Below are positions 1 through 12,207 of a stretch of 64,000 nt of DNA, piece after piece. A program made the translations under genes and the position numbers. The DNA comes from Parastagonospora avenae f. sp. tritici 18332-5 (Eukaryota; Ascomycota; Dothideomycetes; Pleosporales; Phaeosphaeriaceae). The stretch spans positions 372,001 through 436,000 of the forward strand of contig JAFJTR010000017.1 of assembly GCA_022559985.1 (NCBI GenBank), read 5' to 3'. The notes under the pieces were generated by a model that did no database searches, had not been told where the DNA came from, and worked only from the letters and a program-made list of their open reading frames with translations. The stretch's first letter is position 1; each line of letters begins with the position of its first letter.

Positions 1-2502
1 CCGCCGGTGGCTTCGGAGCCGGCGATTGGGGTGAGGGCGGCGTTGCCTGTCTTGGGGTCGATGAGCTGGTCGGTTGGGGTCAGTGGTGGCTGGTCGCGCT
101 CGTGCTCGGGCGTCTTGTTGGATTCGAAGCGTCTGAATGCGTCGCCGAATCGGCCCTTGACGATGTTCTTGGTGTTGCCTGCTAGCGATGACAAGCTGCC
201 GCGCTTCACATGCTTGGATTGCGAACTACTTCTGCGGTGCTTGTGCTTGTTTTCAGGGTGATCCTCTCTTTCGATAGCTCGAAGGAAGTCGATACTCGAT
301 CGGACATTCTTCTCCTCTTCAGGGGAGTCGTCGATTGCGCTCGAGGTGGTACGACGCTGCAATGAAGGCGCATCAAATTTGCGGCCCGGCGCCATCTCGC
401 GGTCGCGCAGATAATCAAGATTGCTCTCGACATACATGCTTGCTGGTCGAGCATTGGAATTAGCCGACTTCGATCGGTCCAGTGCCGAGCCAAGATCCAT
501 CGCCGAGGGGCGCTGACTTTCGAGGGACGGGCGGGTCGATGCTGGAGACTTTGGAATGCTCAGGTTCGACATGTGCGACTTGGATCGTGATTCCAGCAAT
601 GGCCTTGTAGGAAGGGCGAATTCAGGCTTCAGGGAAGGACTAGGCTGCGGCGACCTTTCAAAGGGACGAGGCGAGCTTAGGGTACGGCTGTGTTGTGTGG
701 ACGCTGGTACCTTCCATACTGGCCGGCTGTTGACGTCCGGTAACTTTTGCTGTGTCGGAACAGGAGAGGCGCGAGGTGATGTCTGCACGCCTGTGGAGAC
801 CATGCCTACACGTTGTGCTACTGGCTGTGCAATGGCTGGGACGGACGACCGGGGACTGTCCTTCGCCTCAGAAGGCTTTGGTTTCTTGATAGATGTAGTT
901 CTAGAAACAACAGTGGATGGCACATTTGAACGCGGCTTTGAAGGCGACGGCGCGCGCTCTGCGTTTGTCGTGGGGACTGAGGCAAAAGCATCATCTGCCA
1001 GTGCCTGCACAACGCGGTTGTTCAAGGCGGGCTCGGCTGCCGTGGTTGCCTGCCCAAACTCGAACTTTTGGCCTCGATCGTGTAGTAGCGAGAACTCATC
1101 AAGGGATGGGAAGCGTGACGCGAGTTCGTCAGCTGCAGCGCGCCGTACTTGGACGTCCTGGGAGTCAAGAGCCGCGAATGGGTCGGAAGCGGTGCCTCGC
1201 ATGGGAGAAGCACTAGGCTTTGCTGCTGGGGGCTGCTGAGCTGGCCCAGTTGGTCTGCCCCGCCGCATTGGTGTTATGTCAGGTATCTGCTGGACCTGCT
1301 TGATAGGCGCAACCTTTTGTAAGCCTATCATTGGAGGTGAAGCAACGTCTGGCTCAGTGGGCGGAAGCTGCTGGTTCCTTCGTGCTTCTGATTGCGTGCG
1401 TTCGGAGTAGATCTGATTCGTATGAGCATGAGAAGTTGACGTGCGAAGTTCGCACATACGTCTTTGATGGGTACTGCTCGGTGTCTCATCGAGCACACCT
1501 CAGACACGACCTGATAGATGTTGGGGCGGTGCTGTGGGCTCTCGCGCAGCATCCATCCTGCTCCACATTAGCAACAGTTTGTCGCCCAGACAGCCAGCAC
1601 CCACCTATGAGCTTCTTTATGCGGTCTGAGAACTGCGGGTATGATGGGTACTTGAATGTCGCATTCAGGATGGCCATCTGCCCCACCTCCTCGAACGGTG
1701 TTGTGTAGTAGCACAGCTTGTATAACAACACGCCTAGCGCCCAGATGTCGCTCTTCTCGTCAATCGGCTGCTTCCGGTACACGTCGATCATTTCGGGGCT
1801 GCGGTACTGCAGCGTCGTATGCCGCTGCACGTCGTCCTCGATAAGTCGTCCCTCGGCGGCAGTTGTTGCAGCAGGCCTCGGCGGCGCAGTAGATCCGAAA
1901 TCGCAGAGCTTGTAGATTTTGTTACCCGAAACGGTAGTGATCAGAACGTTTTCGACCTTGAGGTCGCGGTGGAGCAGTGGTGGCTTGAGGTAGTGCATGG
2001 TCGCAACGCCCTCGGCCACATCGGAGAAGATGTGCAGAATCTCGGGCTCTGTCAGGCGGTGCTGCAGCCGTGTATTCATGAAGTCGATCAATCCTCCTCC
2101 TGAACAGTACTCCATGAGCAGGAACACCTCGTATCCCCCGCCTTTGAGTTGCGAAGCATGCGAGTCCATGTAGGTCACAATCTTGTGGTGGCCTTTGAGC
2201 TTCTTCATAGTCTCCACCTCAGTCCGCATGTTTCCTAATGCATCCTTGTCCGGCGCAGCGACTCTCTTGAGCACTGCGACGTCGGAGTTGCGGCCATCTG
2301 CCCTGGGCACTCGGACGAGATATACGTGTGCAAAGCCGCCTTCGGAGAGATATCTCTCTATCGTGACACGGTGGCCGCCAACCTGGACCTTGGTGCCGGG
2401 TGCAAAAGTTCCGGGCGGAGCATTAGAGACAGCAATGGGTGCTGGAGCGCGATGTTGGGCCATGGGCTGCGATGTGGAGAAGGCGTTGTGGGCAAATGCC
2501 AT
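1..2502 (-). CDS. Ark1/Prk1 (NAK) family serine/threonine kinase, 3' end cut by window
   Basis: Kinase of the Ark/Prk/AAK family, which phosphorylates endocytic coat and actin-patch proteins. Model: complement of 1605-2502, 1460-1557 and 1-1412, running off the left edge. The kinase domain occupies roughly residues 45-330: a glycine-loop variant (SEGGFAHVYLV), the catalytic loop HRDLKVENV, DFGS in place of DFG-L, and SPEM in place of APE, all typical of this family. Intron 1558-1604 has branch TGCTAAT. Intron 1413-1459 (GTATGT...CAG) must be removed to keep IKD-IYSERTQSEARRNQQLPP in frame; without it a stop follows. The long tail is Ser/Pro/Gln-rich and stays open to base 1, as expected for the disordered adaptor-binding tail of fungal Ark1. 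The start at 2502 gives a short disordered leader before the domain. The real C-terminus is not in the window. Confidence 0.88.
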
Positions 2503-4075
2503 GGCGTGGGTTGGGAAGACCTGCGGCGAGCAGGAACGAGAGGCGGACTACTTATTAGGCATAGAGAGCAGATCGGGCACGTAGCAGAAGAGACTCGGGC
2601 TCAAGGCGGTGGTGTTGCGGTCTGGTAGCGAAGGCAGGTGAACGGACCTCCGAGCTTCGAGCGGCCGCCGCATGGCATGGCGGTCACGAGCACAGCCACA
2701 TGTTCAGCATCACGGCTGCATTCGCTGCGAGTGTGCATATAGTGCGCAAAGTCAATGGCCATGTTCTATACTTGATCTCAACAAGCAATCCACAGCTTCA
2801 GGACTACCCCTTTGCGGGCGTGCTGGTGTTCCATCAAGCTGTGGCGGAGCGGTGTGGCGCACATTTAGCGTCAAGTTTCATCTTGTCTTATCGATTGCAG
2901 TGATTGAGTAGACTATCCTGCGACACCATGTTTGCATCAGAGTCGCCGAGTGAGGTACAGCAGATCGCGCTCTTAGTCTATGAAGAGAATTTTTGCCCTG
3001 ACTGAATTGTGTCGTACTATGTGTCTACCAGGCCATAGTCCAATTCAGTTCACAGCGTACGTCGATATCTTGACCTGCTGATGTGCCGGCACTAACATCT
3101 TACGTTCCGCAACAAAAACCAAGTCCAATGATACTAGTCTTAGTTACGTTGCAATAAGGAAATCCAAAAGTAAAGCTGGCTTCGAGAATCAGTGCTGCTC
3201 TCAAAACAGAGATAGTCAGCAAAAGGTCAGGAAACCCGGTCTACACGTCGTCCTGACTGCGGGGTACACACTTCGCCATCTATTCTGGGGGGCCAACAGC
3301 CCAATCCAGCAGTGAGAACAGGCAATGTTCGTGATACCAAGACGTGACTGGGACTCTCACGAGCACGCCAGAAACGCCCAAGTGCGGCATGTGACTCTAC
3401 AAATGGACAACAGCGATACAAGATCCCGTGACACCGACGGCGACAGTTGTATGGAAGGGATGTGCGATGCGGCGGTTTCACGAAGCAAACGCAAAAGCAA
3501 CGTGACCAAGGCAAAGAAGACGACGAAGGCCGTGCTGGGACCCAAAAGGGAGCGCCAGCAGAAAGAGCGCTAACGCCCCACCATTGCAGCCAACGACGGA
3601 TGGAACCACCTGGGCACCGTGAACACGCATGGCATCCTGCCTCATCCGCGACAGTCTCTCTAGCAATTCATTCCTTTCTCTCACTCCCATAATCATAAAA
3701 TCCTGAAATCTGCCTTTCCCTGGAAGGAGCCACCTGCAATCCCCTCGTCTGCACCTCCTGCTGCTCTGCTTACCGTGATCTGTTGTCGCTCGCGCCCTCC
3801 GCTCCGTCATAGTCATAGCCTTGTCGGCGAAACAGTGCCCCGTGCACGTCAACCCAACTTGGTAGCGAAGACTGCTGCCATTTACGCTTTCACTGCCTGC
3901 CACGCAACCAGACTTCCTGTGACGTTTCCCGCGGTGCAGCATAAGAGTGCGACTGGCCCACCACGAGCCGAGCCATACGCCGTCATCCGCCGCTATACAC
4001 ATTCCCGTTAGCACTTGTACCTGCCACGCGCGACCACGAGCCTCTAACCCTAATTCCTGAACCACCTCAGCCGCC
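2503..4075. other. Divergent intergenic region, kinase and F-box gene
   Basis: About 1.6 kb between two divergently transcribed genes. Several short open frames exist on both strands, but none has splice-supported extension or a recognisable domain. The right-hand part, about 3600-4075, is C-rich without ATG-led long frames and reads as promoter and 5' UTR of the F-box gene. Confidence 0.6.
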
Positions 4076-5983
4076 ATGAACGAACGCTCCAAGCTGCCCG
4101 TCTTTACACGCAGCACAGCCCTGCGACAAGCCGCCATGTCGCGCTCACGGCGGCCAGACAGAGACACGAGCGCCTCACGATCCGACTCCTCCGCCTCCAC
4201 CTCTCCCGAGCGCGGCTTCGACGATGACAAAGATTCGATCATGCTGAATTCCAACGATTCACTGTCTTCCCTCGCCCCCTCGGTTTCCCTCGATTCGGAC
4301 GATGATGCTCGGCGACGGGCCATTGAGGAGCAGAACCGAATCTCACCCATATCCCGCCTACCCGCCGAGCTCATGATAGCCGTCTTCGCAAAACTGTCGT
4401 CGCCCGCCGACCTCAAGAACTGCATGCTAGTCTCCAAAGACTGGTCCCGGAATAGCGTCGGCCTTCTCTGGCACAGACCGTCGACGAACAAATGGGCCAA
4501 CGTGAAGAGCGTCATACACACAATTCGGACCGTCGCGAGCTTCTTCGAGTACAGCAGCCTGATCAAGCGCCTCAATCTGTCGGCGCTAGGCAGCGAAGTG
4601 AGCGACGGAACGTTGGGCCCTCTTTCCGTGTGCAAGCGGGTCGAGCGTTTGACGCTTACAAACTGCACCAAGCTGACCGATCTGAGCCTGGAAGCCATGC
4701 TGGAGGGCAACAGGAGTCTTTTGGCACTCGACGTGACAAGTGTGGAGGCCCTGACCGACAGGACCATGCTCGCCCTGGCCAAGAACGCAGTACGGTTACA
4801 GGGACTGAACATCACAAACTGCAGGAAGATAACAGACGATTCACTGGAAGAGGTCGCCAAGAGTTGTCGCCATTTGAAGCGCCTCAAGCTGAATGGATGC
4901 TCCCAGCTCACCGACCGGAGCATAATCGCATTCGCCATGAACTGCCGCTATATCCTCGAAATCGATCTCCACGACTGCAAGAACCTCGCTGACGAGTCCA
5001 TCACGACCCTCATTACCGAAGGACCACAACTGAGAGAGCTACGGCTGGCTCACTGCTGGAGAATCACAGACCAGGCCTTCCTTCGCCTGCCCTCTGAAGC
5101 CTCATATGAGAGCCTTCGCATACTAGATCTCACCGACTGCGGGGAGCTGAACGATGCTGGAGTCCAGAAGATTGTATACGCTGCACCACGTCTGCGCAAT
5201 CTTGTCCTCGCCAAATGCCGCAACATCACAGACAGAGCCGTGCTGGCAATTACGCGCCTCGGCAAAAATCTGCACTACATACACCTAGGCCACTGTTCGC
5301 GAATCACAGATGTGGGCGTTGCCCAGCTGGTCAAACTGTGCAACAGGATACGTTACATCGATTTGGCGTGCTGTACGAACCTCACAGACCAGTCAGTCAT
5401 GCAATTGGCTACCCTCCCGAAATTGAAGCGCATAGGACTTGTCAAGTGCGCAGCCATTACAGACCGCAGTATCCTGGCGCTCGCCAAACCGAAGCAGGTT
5501 GGCAGTGGCGGACCTATCGCGCCTAGCGTATTGGAAAGAGTGCATCTTAGCTATTGCACGAACCTCACTCTTCAGGTATGTAATCAATCCCTGATAAATC
5601 CGAGTTCAGGCAATTAACTTCATTAGGGCATACACGCACTCCTAAACAACTGCCCGCGCCTCACCCACCTCAGTTTAACAGGCGTGCAAGCCTTCCTTCG
5701 CGACGATCTCCTCGTCTTTTGCCGCGAAGCCCCGCCCGAGTTCAACGAGCACCAACGCGACGTCTTCTGCGTATTTAGTGGCATGGGCGTAGGCCGATTG
5801 CGTGTGTTCCTCAATACCCACGGGCAGGGCGAACTCCGTGCCTATGACGGCGAAGGCACCATGTACGCTGACGACGATGGCGACCAAATGGGCAACGTCA
5901 CTGCCCAGGCGGCGGGCATGGTCATGGACGAGGGCGAGGAAGAGCCGTTTGGCGACGACAGCGAGATGTTGGGCCAGGACTAA
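4076..5983 (+). CDS. grr1: Grr1-type F-box and leucine-rich-repeat protein (SCF substrate receptor)
   Basis: Substrate receptor of an SCF ubiquitin ligase; Grr1 orthologues target G1 cyclins and nutrient-signalling proteins. Exons 4076-5575 and 5627-5983 give 618 residues; the 51-nt phase-0 intron starts GTATGT after the LTLQ codons and ends CATTAG. Residues 1-88 are Ser/Asp-rich and disordered. The F-box lies around 90-137 (ISRLPAELMIAVFAKLSS then a KDW motif). About twelve cysteine-containing LRRs of the (C/N)xxITDxx type cover 165-505. The conserved C-terminal block VQAFLRDDL...FCREAPPEF is encoded by exon 2 and ends in an acidic tail. The start is the first ATG in a good context (gccgccATGa); an in-frame ATG at 4136 is an alternative that would keep the F-box. 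Antisense open frames here are shadows. Confidence 0.93.
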
Positions 5984-6337
5984 TGTCGCTATTGTCACCT
6001 GTTGGACTAGCTTGTTTCCTTTTCTTACACATGCATTGTATCGGCGTTTGGCATCTTTATATCAGCGGCATTGATTCCTACACAAGGGAAAAGGATGGAA
6101 GGACTGAATGGCCGAGTCAGGTCCGCGGCTGCTTATACCCTTTTTATGTATCGAGTTTCGTTAGTGTGTAGTAGGTGATAGAACGACGGCAGTCTATGGA
6201 AGCGCAATGTATACCTTGACGCAGAATAAATGTTTGAATTACTCTCACACACACAACTACCACCATGCCATCTACGACTACTTCACAACCATCACTTCCC
6301 CACTCCTCCAACGCCCAAGCCCCCACCTACCCCAATC
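5984..6337. other. Convergent 3' intergenic region
   Basis: Spacer between the convergent F-box gene and the SEA4 gene. It holds 3' UTR-like AT-richer sequence and no supported gene. Confidence 0.6.
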
Positions 6338-9280
6338 TCATTTCAACAACCCACACATACACCCACAATCCGGCACGGGACACATGGCATGCCGCGCAAA
6401 CCAATCCCTTGCATGATGCCCATGAAACCCATGACTACACCCCATGCAAAACACCATCAACCTCGCCTCCAGATCCTCTCCCGCTAAACTCGCAGCAGCA
6501 CCTACTTTCCCCGCGTCCGGACTCCCCAGCCACAACATGCAGATCCCACACCGCGGCATCTGCGTCCCGCAATTAGGACACGCGAGCGCAGGACTGTTGG
6601 CCGCGTGTTTCGGCCTTGCCGGCGGGCGCGCCGACGAAGTCGACGTCGGCACCAGGCGGGGTTTGGAGTGTTGGCCTGCATCTTTGCGCAGGGCGAGGTT
6701 CTGCTGGCAATTCAGACAGCGCAGGGTGAGGCTTGGTTGGTTTGGTTTATTTCCGCTGCGGCCCTCGCGCGTGACGGTCGCGCGGTTGTGTTCTTTCACG
6801 TAGCGCGTGCGCGGCAGGAAGGCGCGCCAGGTCTGCATGTGGGAGAGATAAATGTCGCGCCAGAGGGGGAAACGCGCGTCTTGGACGTACAGCGGACAGG
6901 CGCGCGAGAGGAGGAGGACGGCGTCTTGGATGCCGGAAGGGTGCTGGGAGATGGAGACGGTGAGCAGGTCGAGGGCGCGGGTGGTTAGGCCGGTGAGGAG
7001 CAGGCCGGAGATGGAGCCGGTGGAGATGGAGGTGGATGTGAGGGTGTTGAGGAAGGCTGTGAGAGAGGTGTCCGGGAGGTATTTGAGGGCGATGGCGACG
7101 CGGTCGGGGAGGGCGAGTTGGGGCATCGACACGACAGTGTCCCAGGAGGCGGAGATGAAGTATGTGAGGAGGGATTTGAGGTACGGGTCGGTGGTCATGT
7201 CGGCCATCCAGGCGCAAGTGGAGCGTTGGTCTGGGGAGATGGAGGAGGTAGGGGAGGCGCAGGCGATGACGGCGGCGAGGCCGATGTCGTCTTGGGGGAG
7301 TTTCTTTTGTTGGAGGGTGGAGCGGAGGAGGGTGAGGGCGATGTCTTTGTGGCCTTGGAAGACGGCGAGGACGATGGCTTTGTAGATGGCGCCTGAGTCG
7401 ACGAGTGCTTCGCAGGAGTGCTGGGCAGCGGTTTTGGAGAGTGGCCAGCCGCAGAGGCTCAGACATAGTTGTCTGTTCTCTGGGTATTCTGTCTTGACGC
7501 CTTCGAAGGCTGGGAGCTCCATGACTTCGACAATCTCTTTGACGGCATCGCTGAACATTTCTTGGCTGGTCTTTGCGTCGGGGTCGATGAGGCGATCGTC
7601 GTACATGGTGAGCTCGTTGGCCCATATAGCAGTGACACCAAGATATTTCAGGTCCAGTCCATTTCCGACCATACCGTCGCCTACGGCATGGGCATCCATA
7701 CGATCAACAAGCGTCCAAGCATCGACTAGCCAAGGATCGTTGCTGAGAATCTTCTTGTTCTTGTCGCAATCCAGAGAGTAGCCCTCTAGAGCTCGACGCT
7801 TCGCTGCATGCAGTACAGCAAGGTAGTCATTCAAGGGAATCTTGACGTCAGGATATCCCAGATTCAGGAGGTCCTCGTGCATTTCATGACTTGGGTGTGT
7901 TGCTGACAATAAAGGAAGACTTCGCTGGCTGTTGCTTAAGCTAAACCTGGTCATGCTCTCCGATAGATTGTTTCCCAGGTCATAATCGATACCGAATTTC
8001 GTGCTCAATGCCAGATTTTGGACTTCAATGAGGTGGTCGGCCACCGTGTCGTGCGGCGGGCTTGGTTTTGCAATGCAATGTTTGTCTTTATAAATCTCTT
8101 CGAGAGCACTGACGTTGATCTTTGGCGCTGGTGGCGGCACTTTGAGCACCTCGACTTCGCGGTTGGGAAGCAGAGCGAGAGCGCATTGCCCACTCATTAC
8201 GTTTCCAGCTGTCATGAAATCATATGCAACAACGCGGTCTTTGGGGTCCTGGGGATGGGCCTTGTCGTGAAGTGGATATCGGAAATGGTGTGTGGCTTTA
8301 GTGTAGTGTGGTGAAGACCATCCTGGTCCAGACGAGGTCTTTGATGTCGGATCTAGCCGATGTGTGTGCTGTGCTAGCTCGACAATCTTAAACTCTCCTG
8401 TGTTTGCTAATACACCAAAGGTCCCTCTCTTGGTACCAGAGTAGCGCAGACTCCAAATACTTGCTGCTTGACTATTATCAACAACAGGTTTGAACTCCAG
8501 AACCGCACCGGAGTTGGCAGCCTCGTTGGAGGTGCTGCGCTGCTTGACAAATCGCTGGTCCCAGACAGTCACAGTTGGATCGCCAGTGGTACCGGCAGAG
8601 AGGAAGTAGTTCTCATCCATGGGATCTATGGCGATGTTGTGCACTTGGCGTGTCTGAAACTGGGCGATGCCAGTGGTTGTCGAGTCTGATTATGTGAGCT
8701 TATAAGGTATAATCTACAACTCAAAAGAATGCATACCTCTAAGATCATAGATGCGCACGTACTGCCTCGAGACACCTGCAATGAGTGTATCCGGCTGTCC
8801 AGTGAAGAACTTGATGCTATAGATGGCCTCTGAGCTTGCCAATTTCTTGTATGGCTCATCTTTGCTTGTGATTCTCGAATCATTCAGATCATAGATGTTT
8901 AAACAAACATCATTTCTGACCCTGTCAAGTCCAGTGGCCAGGAGATTCTTGTTGCTGAATGCGATTGAGTTGCATTTCCGCTGATGCCGGATGGGGAATG
9001 CATGAATGAGGTCGTGGTCGGGTCTTTCAGGATCCAGAGTCACCAATACAGCCTCGCCGGTCGCTGAGCCGATGCCAACGACACTGGCATCCTTCTTGGA
9101 CCAGTCAAAGGCCGTATAGTTGGGCAGCTTATCGCGGATGCATATCTGCCTGTAGTTGACCTTCTTCTTAGACAGACCATCTATTTGGCACAGGCGTAGT
9201 CGATTCCCCGCCACATCGATTATTAAGAAACGGGGATTGGACTGGGTGGAGTGCGGCGACCATCGGATCGCAGCTTCCAT
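6338..9280 (-). CDS. SEA4: SEA4/Mios homologue, SEACAT (GATOR2) subunit
   Basis: Subunit of the vacuole-associated SEA complex, whose SEACAT/GATOR2 arm opposes GATOR1 and so favours TORC1 signalling. Exons, complement of 8737-9280 and 6338-8685, give 963 residues; intron 8686-8736 is GTATGC...CAG. The N-terminus opens directly with a WD40 propeller (EAAIRWSPH; IYDLR...; TVWDQRFVKQR). A long alpha-helical middle follows. The last ~130 residues form the Mio-type zinc-ribbon/RING-like module with CLNC, CPNCGTQ, CGICMLW, CMGCSHGFHGHH and CPVPDCGC clusters. Length and order fit Mios/Sea4 rather than Sea2 or Sea3. It is divergent from EFG1 across a 281-bp gap, so the two probably share a promoter. 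An Arg/His-rich frame inside (6747-7625) is a shadow. Confidence 0.87.
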
Positions 9281-9561
9281 GTTAGTGGCTGGTCATTGGC
9301 GGCGCCAGGAAGATGGAGGGATTGGCTAGATCACGAACGGTTTCAGCAAAAGCAAGACGGCGAAGGCAAAGAATAATTGGCTGGGGGCATGTCGGTAACA
9401 GTATATCTTGACGCGACAATGGCGTTCCAGACGCGACAACCTTGTAGTGAAGGCCGCGGCTCGTGACATGCCTCTAGCGCGTCCAGGCCCCACTAAAACT
9501 TCCAGACACCGAAGTTCTCAACTTTTACAACTAGCAACCCGAATCACAGCAGCACAACAAC
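9281..9561. promoter_or_regulatory. Shared divergent promoter of SEA4 and EFG1
   Basis: Only 281 bp separate the start codons of the two divergent genes. I see no clear TATA box; basal elements are not identifiable by eye. Confidence 0.5.
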
Positions 9562-10464
9562 ATGTCGCAAAAGCGCAAGCACGACGAGACGCCAGGCGAT
9601 GCCCCTTCCGCATCTAAGGCCTTCAAGAAACACCGGCCCTTCAAGCCCGGCCAGAACCACCAGCAGACCAAGCACCACAGGCGACCGAACCTCTCCCACG
9701 ATGACGAGAACGGACGCAGCACCAATGCGCTCAAGAGCAGGATACGGGACTTGAAGCGCTTCCTCACGCATATGGACAGCGTGGAGAAGCATAAGATGTC
9801 AGCTGGCGCAAGGCAGGAGCGCGAACGAGAATTGGAGGCATGCGAGCACGAGCTGGCGGAGAAGCTTAATGCAAGCAGAGAGGCCGAGTACAGGAAGAAG
9901 ATGATTGGGAAATACCACCAAGTGCGGTTCTTTGGTATGTCTTCCTTAGGATTCTTGGTGCGGATAGAGCTAATATGAACAGATCGACAAAAGGGCACGC
10001 GCATTCTCAAACGACTCAAGAAAGAATCTTCCGCACTGGAGGACGACTCGAAGAAGGCGGAGCTACAGCAGCGAGTACACAACGCTGAGGTCGACGTCAA
10101 CTATGCGATATACTACCCGCTCATGAAACCGTACTCGTCGCTGTATCCCAAGTCGAAGAGCAAGAAGTCGAGTGACTCGGAAGAGGCGAGGGACACGGGG
10201 GAAGACAGCAAGAACAACGCTGAGGTCGATGGACCCAAGGGCGATGTCAACATGTGGAGAGCGGTAGAGCAGGCTATGCAGGACGGCACGCTTGAAAAGC
10301 TGAGGTACAGCAAAGACGCAGTCCCAGCCGAGCCGCCGAAGAAGAGCAAGAAGCCCAAAGCCAAGGAGAACAAGAAAGAGATCAAGGCATCACACAACGC
10401 TTCTACTTCGCAAAACTACCCCGTTCAAGATCAGGACGACAGCGACGGAGGATTCTTCGAGTAG
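9562..10464 (+). CDS. EFG1: rRNA-processing protein Efg1
   Basis: Nucleolar factor for 18S rRNA maturation (Efg1 family). Exons 9562-9934 and 9983-10464 give 284 residues; the 48-nt intron GTATGT...CAG has a CTAAT branch and joins VRFF to DRQKGTR in phase 1. The protein starts with a basic KRKHDE segment. It then has the conserved ALKSRIRDLKRFL and a highly charged coiled-coil (residues 55-150), followed by the family core ending VDVNYAIYYPLMKPYSSLYP. A lysine-rich C-terminal tail with acidic end (QDDSDGGFFE) follows. The start at 9562 is the first ATG (acaacATGtc) and gives the typical length. Confidence 0.92.
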
Positions 10465-10518
10465 TTCTTCGATTCAGCTAGCAAGCAGCGCAGTGCATTA
10501 GATACCCAATCCTACTTC

Positions 10519-12129
10519 CTATTTCCCACCCCCAACAACCCTAACCGGATGCGCCTCCGTGTTAAACACCCACGTATCCCTTCCCCCATCCCCAACCTGC
10601 CACTCCTCCGTCCCCTCCGTCTGAATCAAATAACTATACTTGAGCACTTCCGCGAACCAAAAGCTCTCCTGGAAATCCGACCAGCCGCCCCCACCCGGCG
10701 CATTCACATCATTAATACTCGAATACCCGCTGCCCACGCGCGTCGTGCTGTTAATCGCCACAAACGCCTCCCACGCCCAGTCCTGGTATTTCGTATCCTT
10801 GGTCGCGCGGTACGCGTAGTAGTAGCTCTCGATAACCTCTGGGCGCAGGTTGTAGCTGGGGTCGGAAATCACGGTGCCGGATTTGGCGAAGTATTCGGTC
10901 TGATTCGCGGGGACGGTTACGTTGCTTTCCCAGCGGAATTGCTCGGCGCCGATACCAGTCGCCGTGCTCGTGTACGTAAGTCTACACCCCTCGACCAATT
11001 TCAGGCCGAAGTCGATGTACGTCTGTTCGCCGAGTGTTTGGCCGGCGAGGATGAAGTTTCCGCCGTCGAAGCACGCGAGATGCTGGCTGCGCAGACGGAG
11101 CGTCGTGCTGTTGAAGTACGCGAGAAACGTAACATCTGGCTTGGTTTTGGGGTGGGAGGTGAGGTACTTGATGCTCGAATCCGCGGCGACGATCCATGCG
11201 TCTTTGAGGTAGGAGAAGCGCGCGGGGTCGTAGATGTACATCTTGATCAGGTATTCGTAGTACGAGTCTGCGCCGCCGACCCAGCCGCCCAGCGCGTCTT
11301 TGAACAGGCCGGTGTTGGGGTCGATGCGCATGCCGAGCAGGCCGGGGAAGGGCTCAGCAAAGGCGGGCTGCGGGTTGAGCAGGTATTTGTATGCTTTTTC
11401 GGCGAGAGCGGCGTAGGTTGCGTTGCCGGAAAGGTCGGCGAGGCGGGTCCATTCGAGGATCAGGGTGCCGACGGTGGCGAGGCCGTTGGGTGCGTTGACG
11501 TTGCTGCGGTTGGAGAAGATGAGGTCGTTCCAGGGGATGCCGGTTGGTGTTTCGAAGGCGTAGCTGAGGTTGTTCGCAAGAGTTATGCTCTGAGCAAGCA
11601 GGGCGTCGACTTGGGCCTTGTTGTCTGCGAGATGCGCCAGTGGGCCATTGAGAAAGTCGTAGCCGGAAATCAGGCCGCCGAGATAGCGGATTGTGGTTTC
11701 GAAGAGGGAGACTTCAATATCTGTTTTGGACCAGTTTATCGTGGGGACATGTGCGAGGATCTGGTTTACGATTTCCTTTTCTTCCATTACAAGGGCGGTG
11801 GAGAGAGCGTCGACGGCGGAGGCGCCCCATCCGTTTCTACCGAGATCTGTCAGATTAAAAATTCTACAAAGATGAAGAAGAATGGCGGACCTTGAGTTAC
11901 TGAAGTTGTTTGTGACAGGATTCAGCTCGTCGTTAGGGAACGCATATTTGTAATATCCATCCCAACTGATTTTGAAAGTGTCGACGACCGCCTGAGCTCT
12001 ATCCACCGGTTCCGAATACTGTCTCTGTTCCACATTATTGGCCACCGGGTCGAGAGGCTCATTCGATGGTAGTGCCAAAGCCGAAGGGAGCATAACAGCT
12101 CCAAGAGCGAGAAACTGCAGCCGTGCCAT
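10519..12129 (-). CDS. Secreted GH47 class I alpha-1,2-mannosidase
   Basis: Glycoside hydrolase family 47 trims alpha-1,2-mannose from N-glycans; secreted fungal members are common. The preferred model is complement of 11891-12129 and 10519-11836, 518 residues. I start at 12129 because it begins directly with a signal peptide (MARLQFLALGAVMLPSALA); a longer upstream ATG at 12210 would bury it. Family blocks seen are NGWGASAVDALSTALVM, FETTIRYLGGLISGYDF, GIGAEQFRWES, SYNLRPEVIESYYYAYR and a C-terminal ESFWFAEVLKY. Many NxS/T sites are present. A 54-nt segment, 11837-11890, begins GTCCGC, ends GTAG and carries no stop. Reading through it gives 536 residues but inserts 18 residues into the conserved NSR-NGWG motif, so I treat it as an intron with a weak donor. 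Confidence 0.88.
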   Translation of the reverse strand: MARLQFLALGAVMLPSALALPSNEPLDPVANNVEQRQYSEPVDRAQAVVDTFKISWDGYYKYAFPNDELNPVTNNFSNSRSAILLHLCRIFNLTDLGRNGWGASAVDALSTALVMEEKEIVNQILAHVPTINWSKTDIEVSLFETTIRYLGGLISGYDFLNGPLAHLADNKAQVDALLAQSITLANNLSYAFETPTGIPWNDLIFSNRSNVNAPNGLATVGTLILEWTRLADLSGNATYAALAEKAYKYLLNPQPAFAEPFPGLLGMRIDPNTGLFKDALGGWVGGADSYYEYLIKMYIYDPARFSYLKDAWIVAADSSIKYLTSHPKTKPDVTFLAYFNSTTLRLRSQHLACFDGGNFILAGQTLGEQTYIDFGLKLVEGCRLTYTSTATGIGAEQFRWESNVTVPANQTEYFAKSGTVISDPSYNLRPEVIESYYYAYRATKDTKYQDWAWEAFVAINSTTRVGSGYSSINDVNAPGGGGWSDFQESFWFAEVLKYSYLIQTEGTEEWQVGDGGRDTWVFNTEAHPVRVVGGGK

Positions 12130-12201
12130 ATCGAAACAGTCTCCAGAAGTGGACGAATGCAGTCCGGTGTCGTTCGGACAGACGTGGGATACATGTAAGC
12201 A

Positions 12202-12207
12202 TATATA
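12202..12207 (-). promoter_or_regulatory. TATA-like box of the GH47 gene
   Basis: TATATA lies about 75 bp upstream of the proposed start codon at 12129, a usual distance for a fungal secreted-enzyme gene with a short 5' UTR. Confidence 0.4.

Noticed and set aside
556..1239. 227-codon plus-strand open frame
   Set aside because: Antisense to the Ark1 tail, which continues smoothly from the kinase domain after two good introns.
3478..4938. 486-codon minus-strand open frame
   Set aside because: Antisense to the clear Grr1 LRR gene; its composition mirrors that gene's codons and it has no recognisable domain.
6747..7625. Arg/His/Pro-rich 292-codon minus frame
   Set aside because: Off-frame shadow within the SEA4 coding exon.
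10549..11895. 448-codon plus-strand open frame
   Set aside because: Exactly antisense to the GH47 mannosidase, with Val/Gly/Arg-rich shadow composition.
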